From Takakia lepidozioides (Eukaryota; Streptophyta; Takakiopsida; Takakiales; Takakiaceae): a DNA stretch of 64,000 nucleotides. Location: the NCBI GenBank assembly GCA_030704615.1, contig CM060733.1, forward strand, positions 53,260,001-53,324,000. The letters are read 5' to 3'. A program made the translations under genes and the position numbers. The notes beneath the pieces were generated by a model that was not told the DNA's origin, ran no database searches, and saw nothing but the letters and a program-made list of their open reading frames with translations. Below, piece after piece: positions 20,015 through 32,790 of the stretch (positions within the stretch are counted from its first letter, which is position 1; each line of letters starts with the position of its first letter).

Positions 20015-23000
20015 CTTATTTTGCTGTTACTTCCAGGCCCTTAAACTTCTAAGCGGGCCTTAGTGAGTCCATTGTACCTGTCACAAGGCATTTGACTGGC
20101 AAAAAAAGGCAAAAAAAAAAATGGCATGTCAAAAGAAAAGCAAAAATAAAAAAATTGTCTGTCAGTGAAAGGCAAAAAAGAAAATGGCCTGTCAAAAGAA
20201 AGGTAAAAATTACAAAGGAAATGTACAAGCACATCTGCTGGTAAGTTAAGTGCACAATGCGTCGCCTTGGTGGTTCAAGGTTCAAAGCCGCTCCCTGTGG
20301 GGATTGTTTGTGGCGTATTGTCCGTTGTGCCTTCATTATAAATGAAAGGGGTTTATTTTCCCCCCTCCTCAAGTGGGCTGTCAGTTGCGTGTTGCATGCA
20401 GGCCTCTAGGTTGGCTTACTCTTCAGGGGGTCTTGGGTTCTACCTTCAATGGAAGCTACATTGGCCCATGAGTAGAGCTGTGTGGTTTGTAGATCTTTAT
20501 CATAAACCTTAACAGTGCTTACCCACGTCTCAGGTGATAGGTCTGAAGTCCTGACCATTGTTTTGCAATATGTATTTGACTCTAGCTGCTTTGGTTATAT
20601 ACTGCTCCAGGTTGTGAAATGGGAACTTTAGTCATCTAGCGCTCAAGATTTACTTCAAGAAACAGGCACTTGCGCCTTAAGTTCACAACGATCTACATAG
20701 TAGTTTGGGGATGCAGCTATTGAGAGCCTCGCCTGCATGTAAAGACTGGTTGTCCAAGCCCCTCCGCGCTCTGTTGGACACATTGTGACGGGCACTTATA
20801 ATTAGGACCCCAACAATTTGCACTTTCATAGGTGTGGTGCGCATGATCCAGGGAGTCTTCCAAAGTCCAGCAAGCAACATAGTCTAAGTGATTGAGCCCC
20901 CAAAGATGTGTAAGAAGTTCACACTTCAAACTACACACTTCTTTTCATTTTTTATTTTATTTCATATGACATGGTTGTGTGAAAGGTCAAAATCTTGTCA
21001 ACTTGTCATGTGAAAGGCATTTTCTGAAAGTTGTCTGACATAGTGAAAGTAAAAAAAAAAATTAACCCTGTCACAAAAAAGGTAGGGCTACCTGTCAAAA
21101 AACAACACTGATTGTGGTGTCGCTGAGGAGAGGAGGAACTGGTAATTACTTATTAGCATTGTGGACCCTAACAGACGGCTGCTCCGCTTCTCCACTGCCC
21201 ACACGTGAAGGCTTGACCAAAGGCCCACCCCATGGCAAGCCCCGCTATTGGCTGCTGCCACACACTCTCTGCTGTGGACCTTTATAATAACCCCCGCCAA
21301 AACTTCTTACTTTCATTGTGGGTTGGATGATAAGGAGTCGATGATTGGACGGATGGAAAGCATTGGGCAAAGTTGACATATAACTTGGTCATCGCTATTA
21401 CTTTCTGCGTTGGGCGTCCTCTTTTCTTGCCCCGCCACACTGGAGATCGCTCATATCTTCTTCATCCCTCGCGTCCCTTCTTGCATTGGACATCCTGGCC
21501 CTCTCTTGCCACCCCTTCCGTTTCTTGTTTATGTTTCTTTCCTTTGTTGCCATTTACATTCTTGATCAATTCTCTGTGGAAAAGGAGTCCCTGGGACAAA
21601 TCTGGTAAGTTCTAAACAGATGACGCATTGAGATCAGTGGTAATGTCGGCAGATATTTGAAAGAAGCTGAGCAGAGATCTTACAAAAGTAGTATTTCTGT
21701 ACAAGAGTCCCAAAAAATAGACAGGTCTATGTAAGTGCAATTCTCAGTTGGTCGATGTGCTGCATTCTTGGAGGTTGGAGACCGATTTATCATATGATCT
21801 GGAGATCTAGACTTTGCATCTACTTTCAAGCTAGACCACCAGTTGAACGATGTGTAGTGTATGTTGTTATGTAAACATTCCCCTGGTCCCTTCAGGATAG
21901 TAGCTACGATGCGTGCAAAACTGAACAAGAAGAAGCCGACATCAATTGACATCGACAACATATGGTACTACCGTCACTTGCAGGGCGCAGGCCTGTTGCC
22001 CTCAAATTTCTAGATTAATTGTATGACCAGTCCACCGTGGAAGAAAACTTTGTCTCATCATTCTAGATAGTACCGGCCCTGAACGACCATTGTTTCTCTC
22101 TGATATGCACTATCTACACTTAGCTCTGAGCTTTAGTTTCTGAGAGCGGAAGTCCTCCACATATACTATAGAACAAATAATAATATGTACACCAGGTTAT
22201 TCTTGAATTGTGCGGTCAGCCAATAAATTATTTGCTGTGTACATAAGCCTCACTGATTCTTGTCTAATGATCATCAAATATATCCCGGTCGTTTAGAAAG
22301 TTCTCGCTCTATCTTTAACAGTGCTGAATCGAACTTTAGTATGTAGAATACCCGGGCTCAATTGTTCTGTGTAAGGTAATTCCAAGTTGAGAATCAAGTG
22401 CGCGCAGCCCAAGCGAGCTAGATATCATTCAAGCCTTTGAAAGCACCGAAATTTTGTGGGATGCTTGCAGCAATCTGAAGATCATCCACCCTCATGTTCT
22501 CGCACTGCGACTTTCAGGCATTCTCACTGGTATTAAATTATGGATCCAAGTTCGAGTTTATGCATCCTTCTCATTCATATGAAAACTGAAATGTCCTTAA
22601 GACCGAGATCATGAATATTAGGTTTGTCTCAATTTGTAAGGAGTAATGCATACCAGCAGAAATATTCTGCAGAGGCCTTAAGTACATATTTTGCAGGTCT
22701 GCTTACAAGAAACAAGAAACGAGATATGCTGTGTGTAAATTACTAATTATTCGAGATCCGGATATAATGCAGATCAAACAAGAATACTAGCATTTCTAGC
22801 ACATCTACCTCACATGCTATGGACAGGTGTTGTTTCAGGAGTAGTGTATGTTTATCAGCGCAACTTGGTGGCCTTCCAAGCTATATGGTAAGGCCTTTAA
22901 GCTGCTCCTCGGTTGCTCAGATGCCGATGACGTTCATTCTCATCCACGGATACATCACGTAGATTAATTCACGCTAGAACTTTACCTTGCAGTTCATTGC

Positions 23001-24029
23001 CAGAACAAAGTCTTTGTGCATACGTAACCTCCTCGATATTTTATGATCAATCTATCTCGATGGCAAGCTCGATTTGATCGCTAATTTCGACTATTGTTGT
23101 TGCACGTCTCCAGTTGATCAACCAGGAGAAACGGCAGGGTGAGGAACTGAAGCACGCCAAAATGCTGGCGTAGGAGCTCTTGGAGCTGTACCTTGTTTGT
23201 CTCCATTAAATGGCGGTGGACCAGCTCCTTGCTCGCACTGGTTCTTGAACTTGATGGAGGCCAATTTTTCTTAAAGATGCCGACGAACATTCATGCCTTT
23301 TTTTGTAAATGTGTTGTAAAAGGTCCCAAACATCAGTAGAAAAATGTAAAAGGGTAGTAGCCGGGAGGTAGATAGATGCCTGAGCTCGGAGGATGGGTCA
23401 ATGTCATGGCTGTGTTCCGTGGAACCGGGGCGTCCTGGGCAACCGGGAATTCAAAGCCTGACTGCATCTACATCGTCCAAGAGCCAGATGGAAAAAAAAA
23501 AAGCAGAGGGGATAGAGGGGCCTGGCCTGTGCTCCATTTGCCTTCTGCAAAGGAGGGGGATGGAGCCGGCCTCCACCTACTGACTGTCATAGTAACATGC
23601 AGTCTCGCCGAGCGGGAGGTGTACTCTTCCCGTGATGACGCACAATGTACCCGTACATTGGATCAACAAGCCATCAAGCTCTTTGAGAAGTTCTGGTCCT
23701 ACTAAAGCAGCCATTGGAAAGTGCTCTACTTAAAGCAGGGTTAGTAACTGCTGGAGGCACACAGAAATGGAATTGAGGCTGAGACAATTGGAATTGATGG
23801 AATTCTGCAGTCCCATCTGGATGCAATGGAATTGCTACTGCAATTTCGGTATGCAAGCATGCCACACGTACAGAATATCCTTGCATGCACACGTCCTCCA
23901 CCTCCCTCTGCCCTTCACCATGAAGATGACGGTTGCCGGAATTGTCCACCAGGCAACAGAGTTTCTGCCTTGGCTTGAGCTATTCGTGTTGGCAAAGGGG
24001 CACTGTAGCCTAGTCCCAGGGACCGCTCC
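20015..24029. other. Gene-poor interval
   Basis: I see no coding region that can be supported. Notable are A-rich, loosely repeated units built on CTGTCAAAAGAAAGGCAAAAA at 20085-20215, and related CTGTCACAAAAAAGG pieces at 21065-21100. Open frames in the interval are short and lack similarity to anything I recognise. The text around 20255-20285 contains a GGTTCAAAGCC box reminiscent of a tRNA-derived SINE, but the rest does not fit well. Confidence 0.5.
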
Positions 24030-24544
24030 CTTATGGATTAGCAAAAAGACCATGAACGCAGGCCCAGGACAGGGGTGCCTGGGCTGCAGCCCGGGCTAGC
24101 CGGGCTTCATGCCCTGGACACTGCGAGGTAGGTGTGGGAACTTTGAGGAACAATTTTAGAGCATTTGCGGTCAGCTGCCCAGAAATGAACGGCCGAGATC
24201 TGATGTAGGATTTCGAAGGCCACGATTTCGTCTCTCTCCTCTCCTCCGTGTCTCTCGCCTTGCCCAAGCACTCGAAGCCCGCGTGCAACGATCCGAAAGT
24301 GTCTTCAATCCCCCTGGCCAAAAACAGCAATCTTCATCACTTGTAATGGACTGTACAGCTGCTCATCTGTTATGGGCAGGCATATTAGGGTGTCATTGTT
24401 ATGAAGTCAATGTCAGTGGGAGCTGTGGACTGAAACATTGTTAACACTTGTGAGGCTCCAAACATTGGATGCACATGTTGAAAAAGACTCTCTTACCCAT
24501 CCCCCTGCAAGTCGACCAATGCCTCTTTTGGGACTTGTGGGCAT

Positions 24545-24910
24545 GTGAAGATGCTTTGTGAGGCAGGCAGACTCATAGAGGCTCTACAGATTTTAAATCA
24601 AGGAGGAATTTCAGCAGATTCAGAGATGTATGTCCGTCTCTTGCATATGTGCATCAAGATGAAAGGCCTGGAAGCCGGAAAGCAGGTCACATTATCGATA
24701 GTGGATTCAAAGCCAAACGTTTTTCTACACAACACCCTTCTCAACATGTACGTTAAGTGTGGGAGCATCATGGATGCTCACCAAGTGTTCCACATAATGC
24801 CTCAACGATCTTTGATCACGTGGAATGTAATGTTGGCAGGATTTACCAAGCATGGGTGTGATACAAATGCTTTGGAGAGCTATATTTATGTTTTTGGGGT
24901 TGTGGGGTAA
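24545..24910 (+). pseudogene. PPR protein fragment
   Basis: A 121-codon frame with pentatricopeptide features of the P-L-S class found in plant organellar RNA-editing factors. It has CEAGRLIEALQILNQ, YVRLLHMCIKMKGLEAGKQV, FLHNTLLNMYVKCGSIMDAH, QVFHIMPQRSLITWNVMLAG and FTKHGCDTNALE. Real members of the family run for many hundreds of residues and end in E/DYW domains, so this is about three repeats only. It ends at a TAA, after sequence that no longer fits the family. It lies inside D1 and was probably captured or left behind from a host gene. Confidence 0.85.
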
Positions 24911-24913
24911 TAG

Positions 24914-25177
24914 TTGGATGCTGGGCAATTGAACATGCAGTCCCCATTAGAAAAAGATGAACAAGCCAAGGCTGCACTCATGGGGCAAATTCAGCGGCTA
25001 ACGAAACTTGTTCTTATCTCTACCAAAATATCAAACACCCCTGCCCCTGTCACTGAAAAGCCCACTCACCGACAGCGACACTCCTATGGTGAAGAAGAGG
25101 TAATTCCAAAAAAATTCAGCAGTTGGATGGAAGTACATCAGTCTTCACCCTCAACAAGGATTACAATGGATGCTTGA
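24914..25177 (+). pseudogene. Kinesin-7 fragment
   Basis: The frame contains LEKDEQAKAALMGQIQRLTK followed by LVLISTKISN and later HRQRHSYGEEE. This block matches my memory of the conserved region just after the motor and neck coiled coil in plant kinesin-7 proteins, which has the form EKDEQAKAALMSRIQRLTKLILVSTK and is followed by a HSFGE motif. No motor domain is nearby. It follows the PPR fragment by a few bases on the same strand, so two unrelated genes are fused inside D1. Confidence 0.75.
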
Positions 25178-26984
25178 ACGTTTCATGTGAAAGCCAGCCA
25201 TCATCTACAAGACTTTATATGGACCCTTTTCACACGCCTGACTAATTCATTCATCTCTGGAATCATTGCAGTTATACAAGCTTGTTCAAGATGAATGATC
25301 AACTATCATGCTAACAAGATTCCCTGGGTATCTGTAATTCCCATTTGATGAGAATTTTCCCTCACAATTCACATCCATCTTGCACATTGGACACCTTGTA
25401 AGAATTCGTGGGCTTTCCCTGGAAGAGAAAGGGGTCAACTTCTCCATAGTGGAACCAGGAAATTCAGTTCATTGATAAATGACCACCACAGATATGACAG
25501 AATCTCCTAGACTTGCATGCAATTTTTTGTATAGTTTGTTGTCAAGTTTTCTGCCAGTCAGAAGAGACTATATTCACTTTAACATCAAGAACACAGGCCA
25601 AACCCCTAGGTACTTCAGTTCACCCCAGGGAGTAGGTACTGCCTAATGTTGGAAGATGAGCAGTTTTTAATCATCCATTTCCAGCAAGCTAAATTCTGCC
25701 TGTAGCTGGGTTGCCATACCACCCACAGTATGACCCATCAGTAAGAAACTCTACAGGATTCAATCAGGTCTTCTGCATGGCAAAAAGCAGGCATTACATC
25801 TGGACACTGCAACGCAGTATAGCTCTTTCAAGGAGTGGAAACAACGATCTACCACCAAACCAAAGAGAACAGCTGAGGGGGTGTTAGTGCTTGCGAGCAA
25901 CACGTCGCTCATTGGGATTTCGCTGGCCACCGAAAATTGCAGCAGCATGTCTCACTTGAGAGCCCTTTCCTATTGTCTGGATGCCAGCATGTTTGAACAC
26001 TGTATTCATCGAAGTGAACACCTCTGAAGCCTGCCACACCAATTGAAACCACAACGTAGAATCAGACAGCAAGTATCACACGGTGACATCCACCCAATCT
26101 ACTTTTCCACGGCTATATAATTCCACAAGAATTGATTGAATATTTTCCCCCACCTACCCCGCAGTGTCCAGGACATGAAGCCCGGCTAGCCCGGGCTGCA
26201 GGCCAGGTGCCCTGCGGCCCAGGCACCCCGGTCTTGGGGCCCAGGCCAAAACCATGATTTTTAACTCAGTCCTGTACTGATGTCCTGGGCCTGCGTTCAT
26301 GGTCTTTTTGCTATTCCATACTCCCCACACCCCCAACCTCTCCGTCCAGGAGGTTTTGGTCAGAATTGGTCCAGGAGCACGTCCATGGCGGGCTCATGCT
26401 GCTCCAATTGCTCAAACTGCAACGAGTGATCCAGTGGATGCTGCAATCCTCCAGGGCTCTTCCCTCCCGCACCCATCGCTCCTGGATTTCTCTCACACTC
26501 TGCTCGTTTTTCGGACAATTCCTCGACTCCTCTCCGCCATCCCTGCGCTGCACAGCAAAGCAGAGCAGAGTACCGCACGGATACGGAAGCCAAAAGAGCC
26601 ATTCTGGAAAAGATTCCAAAATACCATGGACCTGAAGACAAGATGCCAAAAACCATAGGACTTGGGAAGAATATTCTTTAATATCAAGATAAGATTCTAG
26701 GAGAATCTCTTTTATCCTCAAGGACAGATTCTTTTATGCTCGAGACAAGATTCTCTTGGGCTTGACATAGAACCTCAGGCCAAAATACGTATAATACCTT
26801 CCAACAAAGTCGTATAAAGTAAATTTAATACATATATTTTATTGGCATTTCCTCATCGGTCAGCTTTAGTAAAAATTTGTAGCCTAAGGACATAAGGCTT
26901 GAGGTTGTAAGACCTGGGGCAATTCGGCTTGGGCGTAGGCTTTGAGGTCGTTTGTCCATAACTAGGCCTTAGGCCCTAAAACTA

Positions 26985-27075
26985 GATCCGAGGCCACATG
27001 ACCTCAGGCCCTAAACCCTAGGCCACATGACCTCAGGCCCTAAACCCTAGGCCACATGACCTCAGGCCCTAAAAC
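26985..27075. repeat. Tandem repeat in left arm of D2
   Basis: About three copies of a 29-30 bp unit containing CCACATGACCTCAGGCCCTA. It is the reverse complement of the longer array at 34375-34555 in the right arm. Confidence 0.85.
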
Positions 27076-27419
27076 CCTAGACCACATGTATATAATATGT
27101 TTTTAATATTTTCGGAAAATTGGGGAACAAAGAAGGGAACCGCCCGGTTTAGGGCTCCGCAGCTCAAGGCCAGAGTTTTGCTGCTGCGCGGCAGAGGAGC
27201 TCTTTCCAGATCGAGAGAGTACACCAAGCAAACTCTGGTCTTGTGTGTCATGTCTGAAGGCTTCATTGCATACCACTGATCCTCTTTCAAAGCAACAACC
27301 GCTTGACTGTCCAGGCTTTGCAGGTAACAATGAGCTCATTCGATCCTTTGCTGTCTTCCTCGGTGCCTTGTTTATGATTCCATGGAAATTTTCATTCCTG
27401 CAGAGTTTGTTCGGCTTTT

Positions 27420-27615
27420 GTGCATGGCATTGCTGTAGCAAGCGCCCCAGCTGAAACCAAGGAACTTGACCTGCAGAATCAGAAGCTTGAAGTCACAACG
27501 AACGATGATGATGATGTGGAACAGCGGGTGGAAGCTTGTCGTAGTGCACTTCCAAATTCATGTCGTGAACCCTGTATTTTGGTAGACCCTGCTAAAAATG
27601 CCGTTTTTGCTGTCT
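27420..27615 (+). other. Unassigned exon-like frame inside D2
   Basis: The open frame reads VASAPAETKELDLQ, then a run of Asp residues (NDDDDVEQR), then CRSALPNSCREPCILVD, and ends at a TGA. It lies just inside the left arm of D2. I do not recognise it. It may be another captured piece or chance. Confidence 0.25.
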
Positions 27616-28675
27616 GATACTCCTCTAACGAGAAGCAAGCAATCTTGCACAACAATAGGCCCACTCATTATGTTCAATTTCCCATAGTTGCTATCGGAAT
27701 CTCCAGGCAAGGATAAGCATTAAAGATGTGTTAGTAGCCTGTGACCAAATAGTAAAAGCTCCCATGCAAGGTTCTATGCATCCAGGTTGTGTGAGCAGCA
27801 ATAAGCTGCAAACTAATCAAGCAACAACTAATAGAAACCCTGATACTTGTGTGTATCTGTGACTTGGCAGAGGACTGGGCATAAATGACATTTGGTGGGT
27901 CTCAAAAGTGGGTCCACATCTGAACGTTGTCACTTGGGGCTGCAAGTTATCGTGATTCAGGGGTGACTCTAACTGAATCACCATTGACAAGGACAGTAGT
28001 GGCAAGTAAGTTCTACCTTTGGAGAGAAGCTACATGTGGATGAGAAGCTTTGTTACCAAATTTTGCAAATACAAGATCCATTATGCATAGGTGACTACCA
28101 TCCATGTATCTGTGTGGTGCCGTGAAGAGCTAATTGGTGCTTTACATCTCACCATGGGATTGCAGGTGCTGTTTAGGGAAGACACCACTGTGGACGACTT
28201 GATTCATGTGATAGAAGGCTAAATACAGCAGTGGTGGGACTAGCCAACAACTGACAAGGCAATCCAGCATGCAGTACCTGGACAGTTTCTTTTTTCAAAG
28301 GAGGTTCATCCAAGAAGCAAGAAAAACACTTTGATGCTGTCATCTTGACAGTGAGTTGCAATGCCTTGCTGTCTTTACCCTGTAATTGGCTATATCTGGA
28401 AGTGCACCAGTATGCACATTTTCTTTGAGATGTGGAAAATGCAAGTGATATCCGAGAGTAACTACTGCTCAATCTGATGCTCTGTGAAATTCCTGGTGTG
28501 GCTGGCTTCACTCTCTTGCCAATTAAAGTTATCTCTCTGAAGTACTGAATGACTTGGTGAGAAAATGGCAGTCACGGGATTGACAATATGGATTATTCAT
28601 TCTGGTTTCTGTTCCAGGAGCATGTTGTCCCTCGAACTTGTTTTCTTATGCTGCAGTCATCCTCACTCAAACAGA

Positions 28676-30391
28676 CTGCTGCTCAGGTGGATTGCAGGGA
28701 TATCAGCAGATGAGAAGGCAAGACTGCTACACTGTGTTGTTGTAGGTGGTGGTCCTACAGGGGTGGAACTCAGTGGTGAGCTCAGTGACTTCATCAGGAG
28801 AGACGTCTACGGCTAGTTCGGCCATGTGAAAGATTTTATCCAGGTCACACTTATTGAGGTCTGTATACTACTTGCTTTTTTCTATACCTCTTCAACCCCC
28901 TTGTCATCTGTCTGGTCCTCTAAATTTGCTTCTAGGCAAGTTCATTCCTTTCTCTTTCCATCTGGGCTTGCTCTGGACATGCTTTCTTTCTTATAAAGTA
29001 CGTCATAAAGTACCATTTCATTTCATTTCATTTCTTCTTCTCTCTTGTACTGTCAGCATCTAGGCAGTTCTGTGTTCAGCTGCCTATTGCTTCCATCAAC
29101 TAGATATAAATTGTTCTTTATGTGTGTCTTAATGGTCATGCCAGGCAAAGGAGATTTTGTCATCTTTTGATGTTCGACTCCGTGAGTACGCGACCAGGCA
29201 CCTGATCAAGGTATGGGGTAGTGCCTAACGTGCCTTGTGCAGTTGAAGGAAAGGTTATGCTGAGCAGACGACATTGATTTATGTCTATAGAGCTTTCTGA
29301 AGTTGTTGCGAGTCTTTCAGAAGGCCTGACCTTACAACTTGGTGGATCCAAGTGTCCCGCGCTATTGTCGAAATGCCTGAACTATGGCTGATGCACGAAT
29401 GCAATAATTGAGTAACAGGAGATGAGATTGACATTGTAGCAGACTGCACGACTCTGATTTCAGCACTACTTACCCTGACTCATAGAGAGGCGACTTGTGG
29501 GATGAGTCTCCATCGTCAGTCAATTGTAGGGTTTGGAGGGATAAGCTGGAGGGTCTTAAACGCATAACTGTTTTCAGACTGGGGTAAAGCTGATGCAAGA
29601 TGTAGTCAAGGATGTTCTGCTAGACAAATTAGTGCTTACAGATGGGACGGAGGTGCCATATGGGCTGCTGGTTTGATCAACGGGTGTTGGATCTTCTTCC
29701 TTTGTCCACTCCTTACCTGTGAAGAAGTCCCCTGGTGGAAGGTGCCTGGTCTTCCTGAGACAACTCTCTTTTTTTCTCTTCCAAGGCTTCTTTCACTTAA
29801 TTGGAGTCTCTCTTGCTGAATGGAATATATTTGTTGGCTGGTGTTTCAATCACAGCTTGGCAGTTGATCCAGTTACTAATGGAAGCCCTACCGCGAACAA
29901 AGAGTGTAAGCATTTACCATACACTATCATAATGCATTTGGCTCTTATCTGGTTCAAGGCATATAATATATTCGAAAATTTATCAACAAGAGCACAAATA
30001 GAGTATGACTCTTGGGATACATTTTACTAACCCAACACATTATCAGACATCTTTATATTAACACTAGGTTTGTTAATTGCTAGATGAAGCTGCAGTAGGC
30101 CCTTCTCCTACAAAAGTGATTTTTGACTGATAGTCATATGTAACTGCTTGGAACTGGCTTTGTGTATGCAATCGGCGATTGTGCTGGCTATCTCGAGAGT
30201 ACTGGCAAGAGTGTCAGCATTGCAGCCACTTTCACGTCCAGTCCTATATTTCTCGACTGATTCTATGTGGATAGTAGTGCTCAGTGAAATTCAGTTGTTT
30301 GCTTCTTTGGGGGAGTGCAGGTTGCTGAGAGACAAGGAAAGTACCTGGGCAAATCTTTGAACAAGCTGGCACAAGCAGGTGGTGGTCACGC
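28676..30391 (+). pseudogene. Internal alternative NAD(P)H dehydrogenase (NDA-type), broken copy with introns
   Basis: Five exon-like blocks in order. (1) 28676-28858 has [20 protein letters not shown], the NADH-binding Rossmann motif, and then DFIQVTLIE. (2) 29144-29210 has AKEILSSFDVRLREYATRHL. (3) 29578-29742 has [25 protein letters not shown] and STGVG. (4) 30152-30214 has YAIGDCAGYLESTGK, the FAD-binding motif. (5) 30321-30391 has VAERQGKYLGKSLNKLAQ. Most blocks keep GT and AG borders, so the copy came from genomic DNA. TAG in block 1 and TGA in block 3 (a Trp position in the family) break it, and the N-terminal FAD motif and the C-terminal part are missing. These flavoproteins oxidise matrix NADH in mitochondria without proton pumping. 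It lies inside D2. Confidence 0.85.
28960..29042 (+). repeat. Probable LINE 3' tail
   Basis: The sequence ATAAAGTACCATTTCATTTCATTTCATTTC ends like the LINE 3' ends near 57190 and 57610 (TTATAAAGT...CATTTCATTTC). It sits in an intron of the NDA pseudogene. Only the tail and little of the 3' UTR are recognisable. Confidence 0.4.
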
Positions 30392-30880
30392 TGGTAAGGC
30401 TTAGCTTGAGGAAACATTCTTCTATTTGTCAAGTAGTCTCTTAGGATTTGGAATGATCTGTCAGCTTGCTGCATCTAACACTAGCACAGTTTAGAATCTA
30501 GATCCAGTAATTCAAATGTATATCCTTCACTGAAATTCATAGTGTAGATTTGCTAACTGTCTGGACAATGTGCACGGTTGTGCTTGACCCTGAAGCTAGG
30601 TCTGGCCATTCTGCTGCAACCAGCTACATCACTGGACCTTTCCAGCCAATTTCTAAATTCGTCTTTCACCATTAGCTTCTCGCTATTGTCCCTTGCTCTT
30701 GCTAATGGACCATTATCTTTGGGACCTATCCATTGTAGAGTAAATGATATAGCAGATCTGGATCATTGTCTCAAGATCTTTGTATGGTGGGAGAAAAAGA
30801 AGGTGGAGGCCTGTAGATGCTTGAATGCAAGGCTCGTCTGATTTGTGCAAAAGCTCCACTGTGATCTTTGAACCCCCAAA

Positions 30881-31376
30881 TTATCCCAACCCTGTTATAA
30901 ATATAGCAAGTCGGATGTGCTCTGCATACGATATAGCATGGATTGTCTTTGTGAAGAATGCTTGTTGCATTTCATGAATGAAGGTATGGAATGATACCTC
31001 CCGTAGGAACTGGTCAGCCTCTATAGTGCAAAAACCTGAGAATGTGGTCCGTAGAGCCTGCACGAAAGCTTTTTTTTTTTTCTTCTGTCGCAGGGACTTG
31101 TTCAATGGCTTTGTAGAAGCCAGCCCTAAGTGGTTTGCCCACACATTCTCTTCCATTGAAAAGATGACTCCAGACTTTGCCCCCAATTTTCTTCTCGACC
31201 TGTGTACGCCAATCAGTTTCATCAAGGTGGAATTCTGAGAAGCTCCAACCTAATTCCTCAAAAATCTCCTCCGTAGCGAGCTTTGTAACCAGTTGTTGGG
31301 CCTCATGGTAGGAATTGCGCAACAATTTGAGCACACTCCACTTAGATGCCCATCCAAGCAGGAAATCCCTTTTTAA
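30881..31376 (-). other. Unassigned coding-like stretch inside D2
   Basis: The minus-strand frame 31014-31334 has a good amino-acid balance (LLRNSYHEAQQLVTKLATEE, IFEELGWSFSEFHLDETDW, KKIGGKVWSHLFNGRECVGK) and begins in frame upstream with SRDFLLGWASKW. It is followed by a frame with FHTFIHEMQQAFF. It looks more like real protein than chance, but I cannot name the family. Given its position, it may be another captured host or transposon segment. Confidence 0.35.
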
Positions 31377-32689
31377 GTCAATCTGGGGTCCACGCCTTCT
31401 GATAGGTCCTTTGATTCAGGAACTTGGTTGCATAGCATAGCATAATCAACGTCGAAAATGAAAAGGGCTGAGAAACCTCTAGATGATTAGTTGCAATCAT
31501 CCAAATCAAATGCCCCACCATGTAGCAGTAGCAAATTGCAATAGCAGTAGTGTATGGATAGCCAACTTACCGCATCCAGTTGTATATCAGGTCGTACAAC
31601 CTCAGTGTCAAGCAGAGGGTGCAGAATTTTCCCCTCGCAATTGTTGGGATACTAAAAAATGGAGTTGTAATTCTGCACATGCCAAGCCAATCTTCAGTCC
31701 AGCCCTGATGAACTAATTACTCAATGTTTGTTGCTACATTCGCAAGATGTGGGATTCCAGGATGTCTGCTTCCAAGTCTGAGTGTGCCACACAATATGCT
31801 CAGAACTGGCTTAGGCACCACCTGTACATAAGAACATGCCACCTGTTCTATTAGTTTAGTCCTCAATGCCTGTCAGTCTAGGACACATCATCATACTACT
31901 CACACCCCAGATCCTTCCAGGAATAAATGGGTGTGCCAACCGTGCTCTCTCATTTCCAAAAGAGCTGGCAGGTGTGTCTCTGTCTCCTTGCTCTAAGACT
32001 GCTCCGCAGGCTCCTTCACAGCCACTCAAGTACTCTTTATCCTTGCTTAGTCTTGCAACGTGGGCTGCCAACAACCAACCACGGACAGTATCCTCCCCTG
32101 TTGCTAATTGGTGTAACACTAGGTCTGTTGACTTCTCCCCAAAGCTCAACAAATCCGTTCATTCTGGAACCTCTGGACCGCAATTCGACAGGCCAAGAAA
32201 CAGAGCTGGTCTGCAGATCCTCCATCTGTCAATACTCTCCTCCACTCACGCAGATTAATATATGCGTAATATGGACTTTATCTGGGATGAAATCACTTGA
32301 GCTGTTGTAAAACCTGAGACAAACTCAAAGCGCCAGAGCTACATAAAAGTGGAGATTCAGAAGAGAGAGAGGGAGGAAACCTTCATGAAGTCAGCCACCA
32401 GCATGGCAGTGCGTTGTGCATTGAGTGTATTGATAGGGGCTGCCCGTATCTCCTGTGTCACACTGTACGAATGGATGGCTGAAAGCAAAGGTGCCAATAA
32501 CAACTGCCACATCAAACCTCCTTAGAATCTTATACAACACCAAACCCCCTTTCTCAAGGTATAACAAAGCAAGCTCGAAAGGTGAATATGAGGGGATGGC
32601 ATCTTGCATATGCAGAATGATTGGTTGCACAAAATTGGCCTATATATTAAGTAGACAGATACATGTGCAGATACAAAGAATGGATTGGG

Positions 32690-32790
32690 TAAATAGCATT
32701 TACAAACCTATCGCAAAAATAGTAACCAAGAGCTTCAAACAATATTTTTCCCAATGTCGTCTTCGCACTGCCCATCATGCCTGCAACAGC
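32690..32790 (-). pseudogene. Shikimate kinase or shikimate-kinase-like fragment
   Basis: One minus-strand block reads VAGMMGSAKTTLGKILFEAL followed by GYYFCDR. This is the P-loop and start of the first core of shikimate kinase family proteins ([24 protein letters not shown] in typical members), with Ala in place of the P-loop Gly before Lys. Upstream and downstream minus-strand open pieces (34160-33400 and 32640-31860) could be further exons of the same or other genes, but I cannot match them. Shikimate kinases phosphorylate shikimate in plastids; SKL relatives act in chloroplast biogenesis. This piece is too short to function. Confidence 0.5.

Larger units (their letters stand above)
24030..26322. 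mobile_element. Inverted-repeat element D1 carrying host gene fragments
   Basis: The left arm (about 24030-24140) begins TATGGATTAGCAAAAAGACC and contains a GC-rich block around CAGCCCGGGCTAGCCGGGCT. The right arm (about 26150-26322) is its inverted, slightly longer copy. The arms face outward like terminal inverted repeats of a DNA transposon. The interior has a PPR fragment and a kinesin-7 fragment but no transposase, as in non-autonomous gene-capturing elements. Flanking CTCCC on both sides could be a short target duplication, but this is weak. The alternative is two independent insertions of one repeat family in opposite orientation. Confidence 0.55.

Noticed and set aside
20230-20350. 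A tRNA gene or SINE around GGTTCAAAGCC
   Set aside because: The surrounding bases do not fold as a cloverleaf and I see no second copy in the window.
23376-23705. Open frames around 23.4-24.0 kb as genes
   Set aside because: Overlapping frames on both strands, no recognisable domains, no splice context; likely chance.
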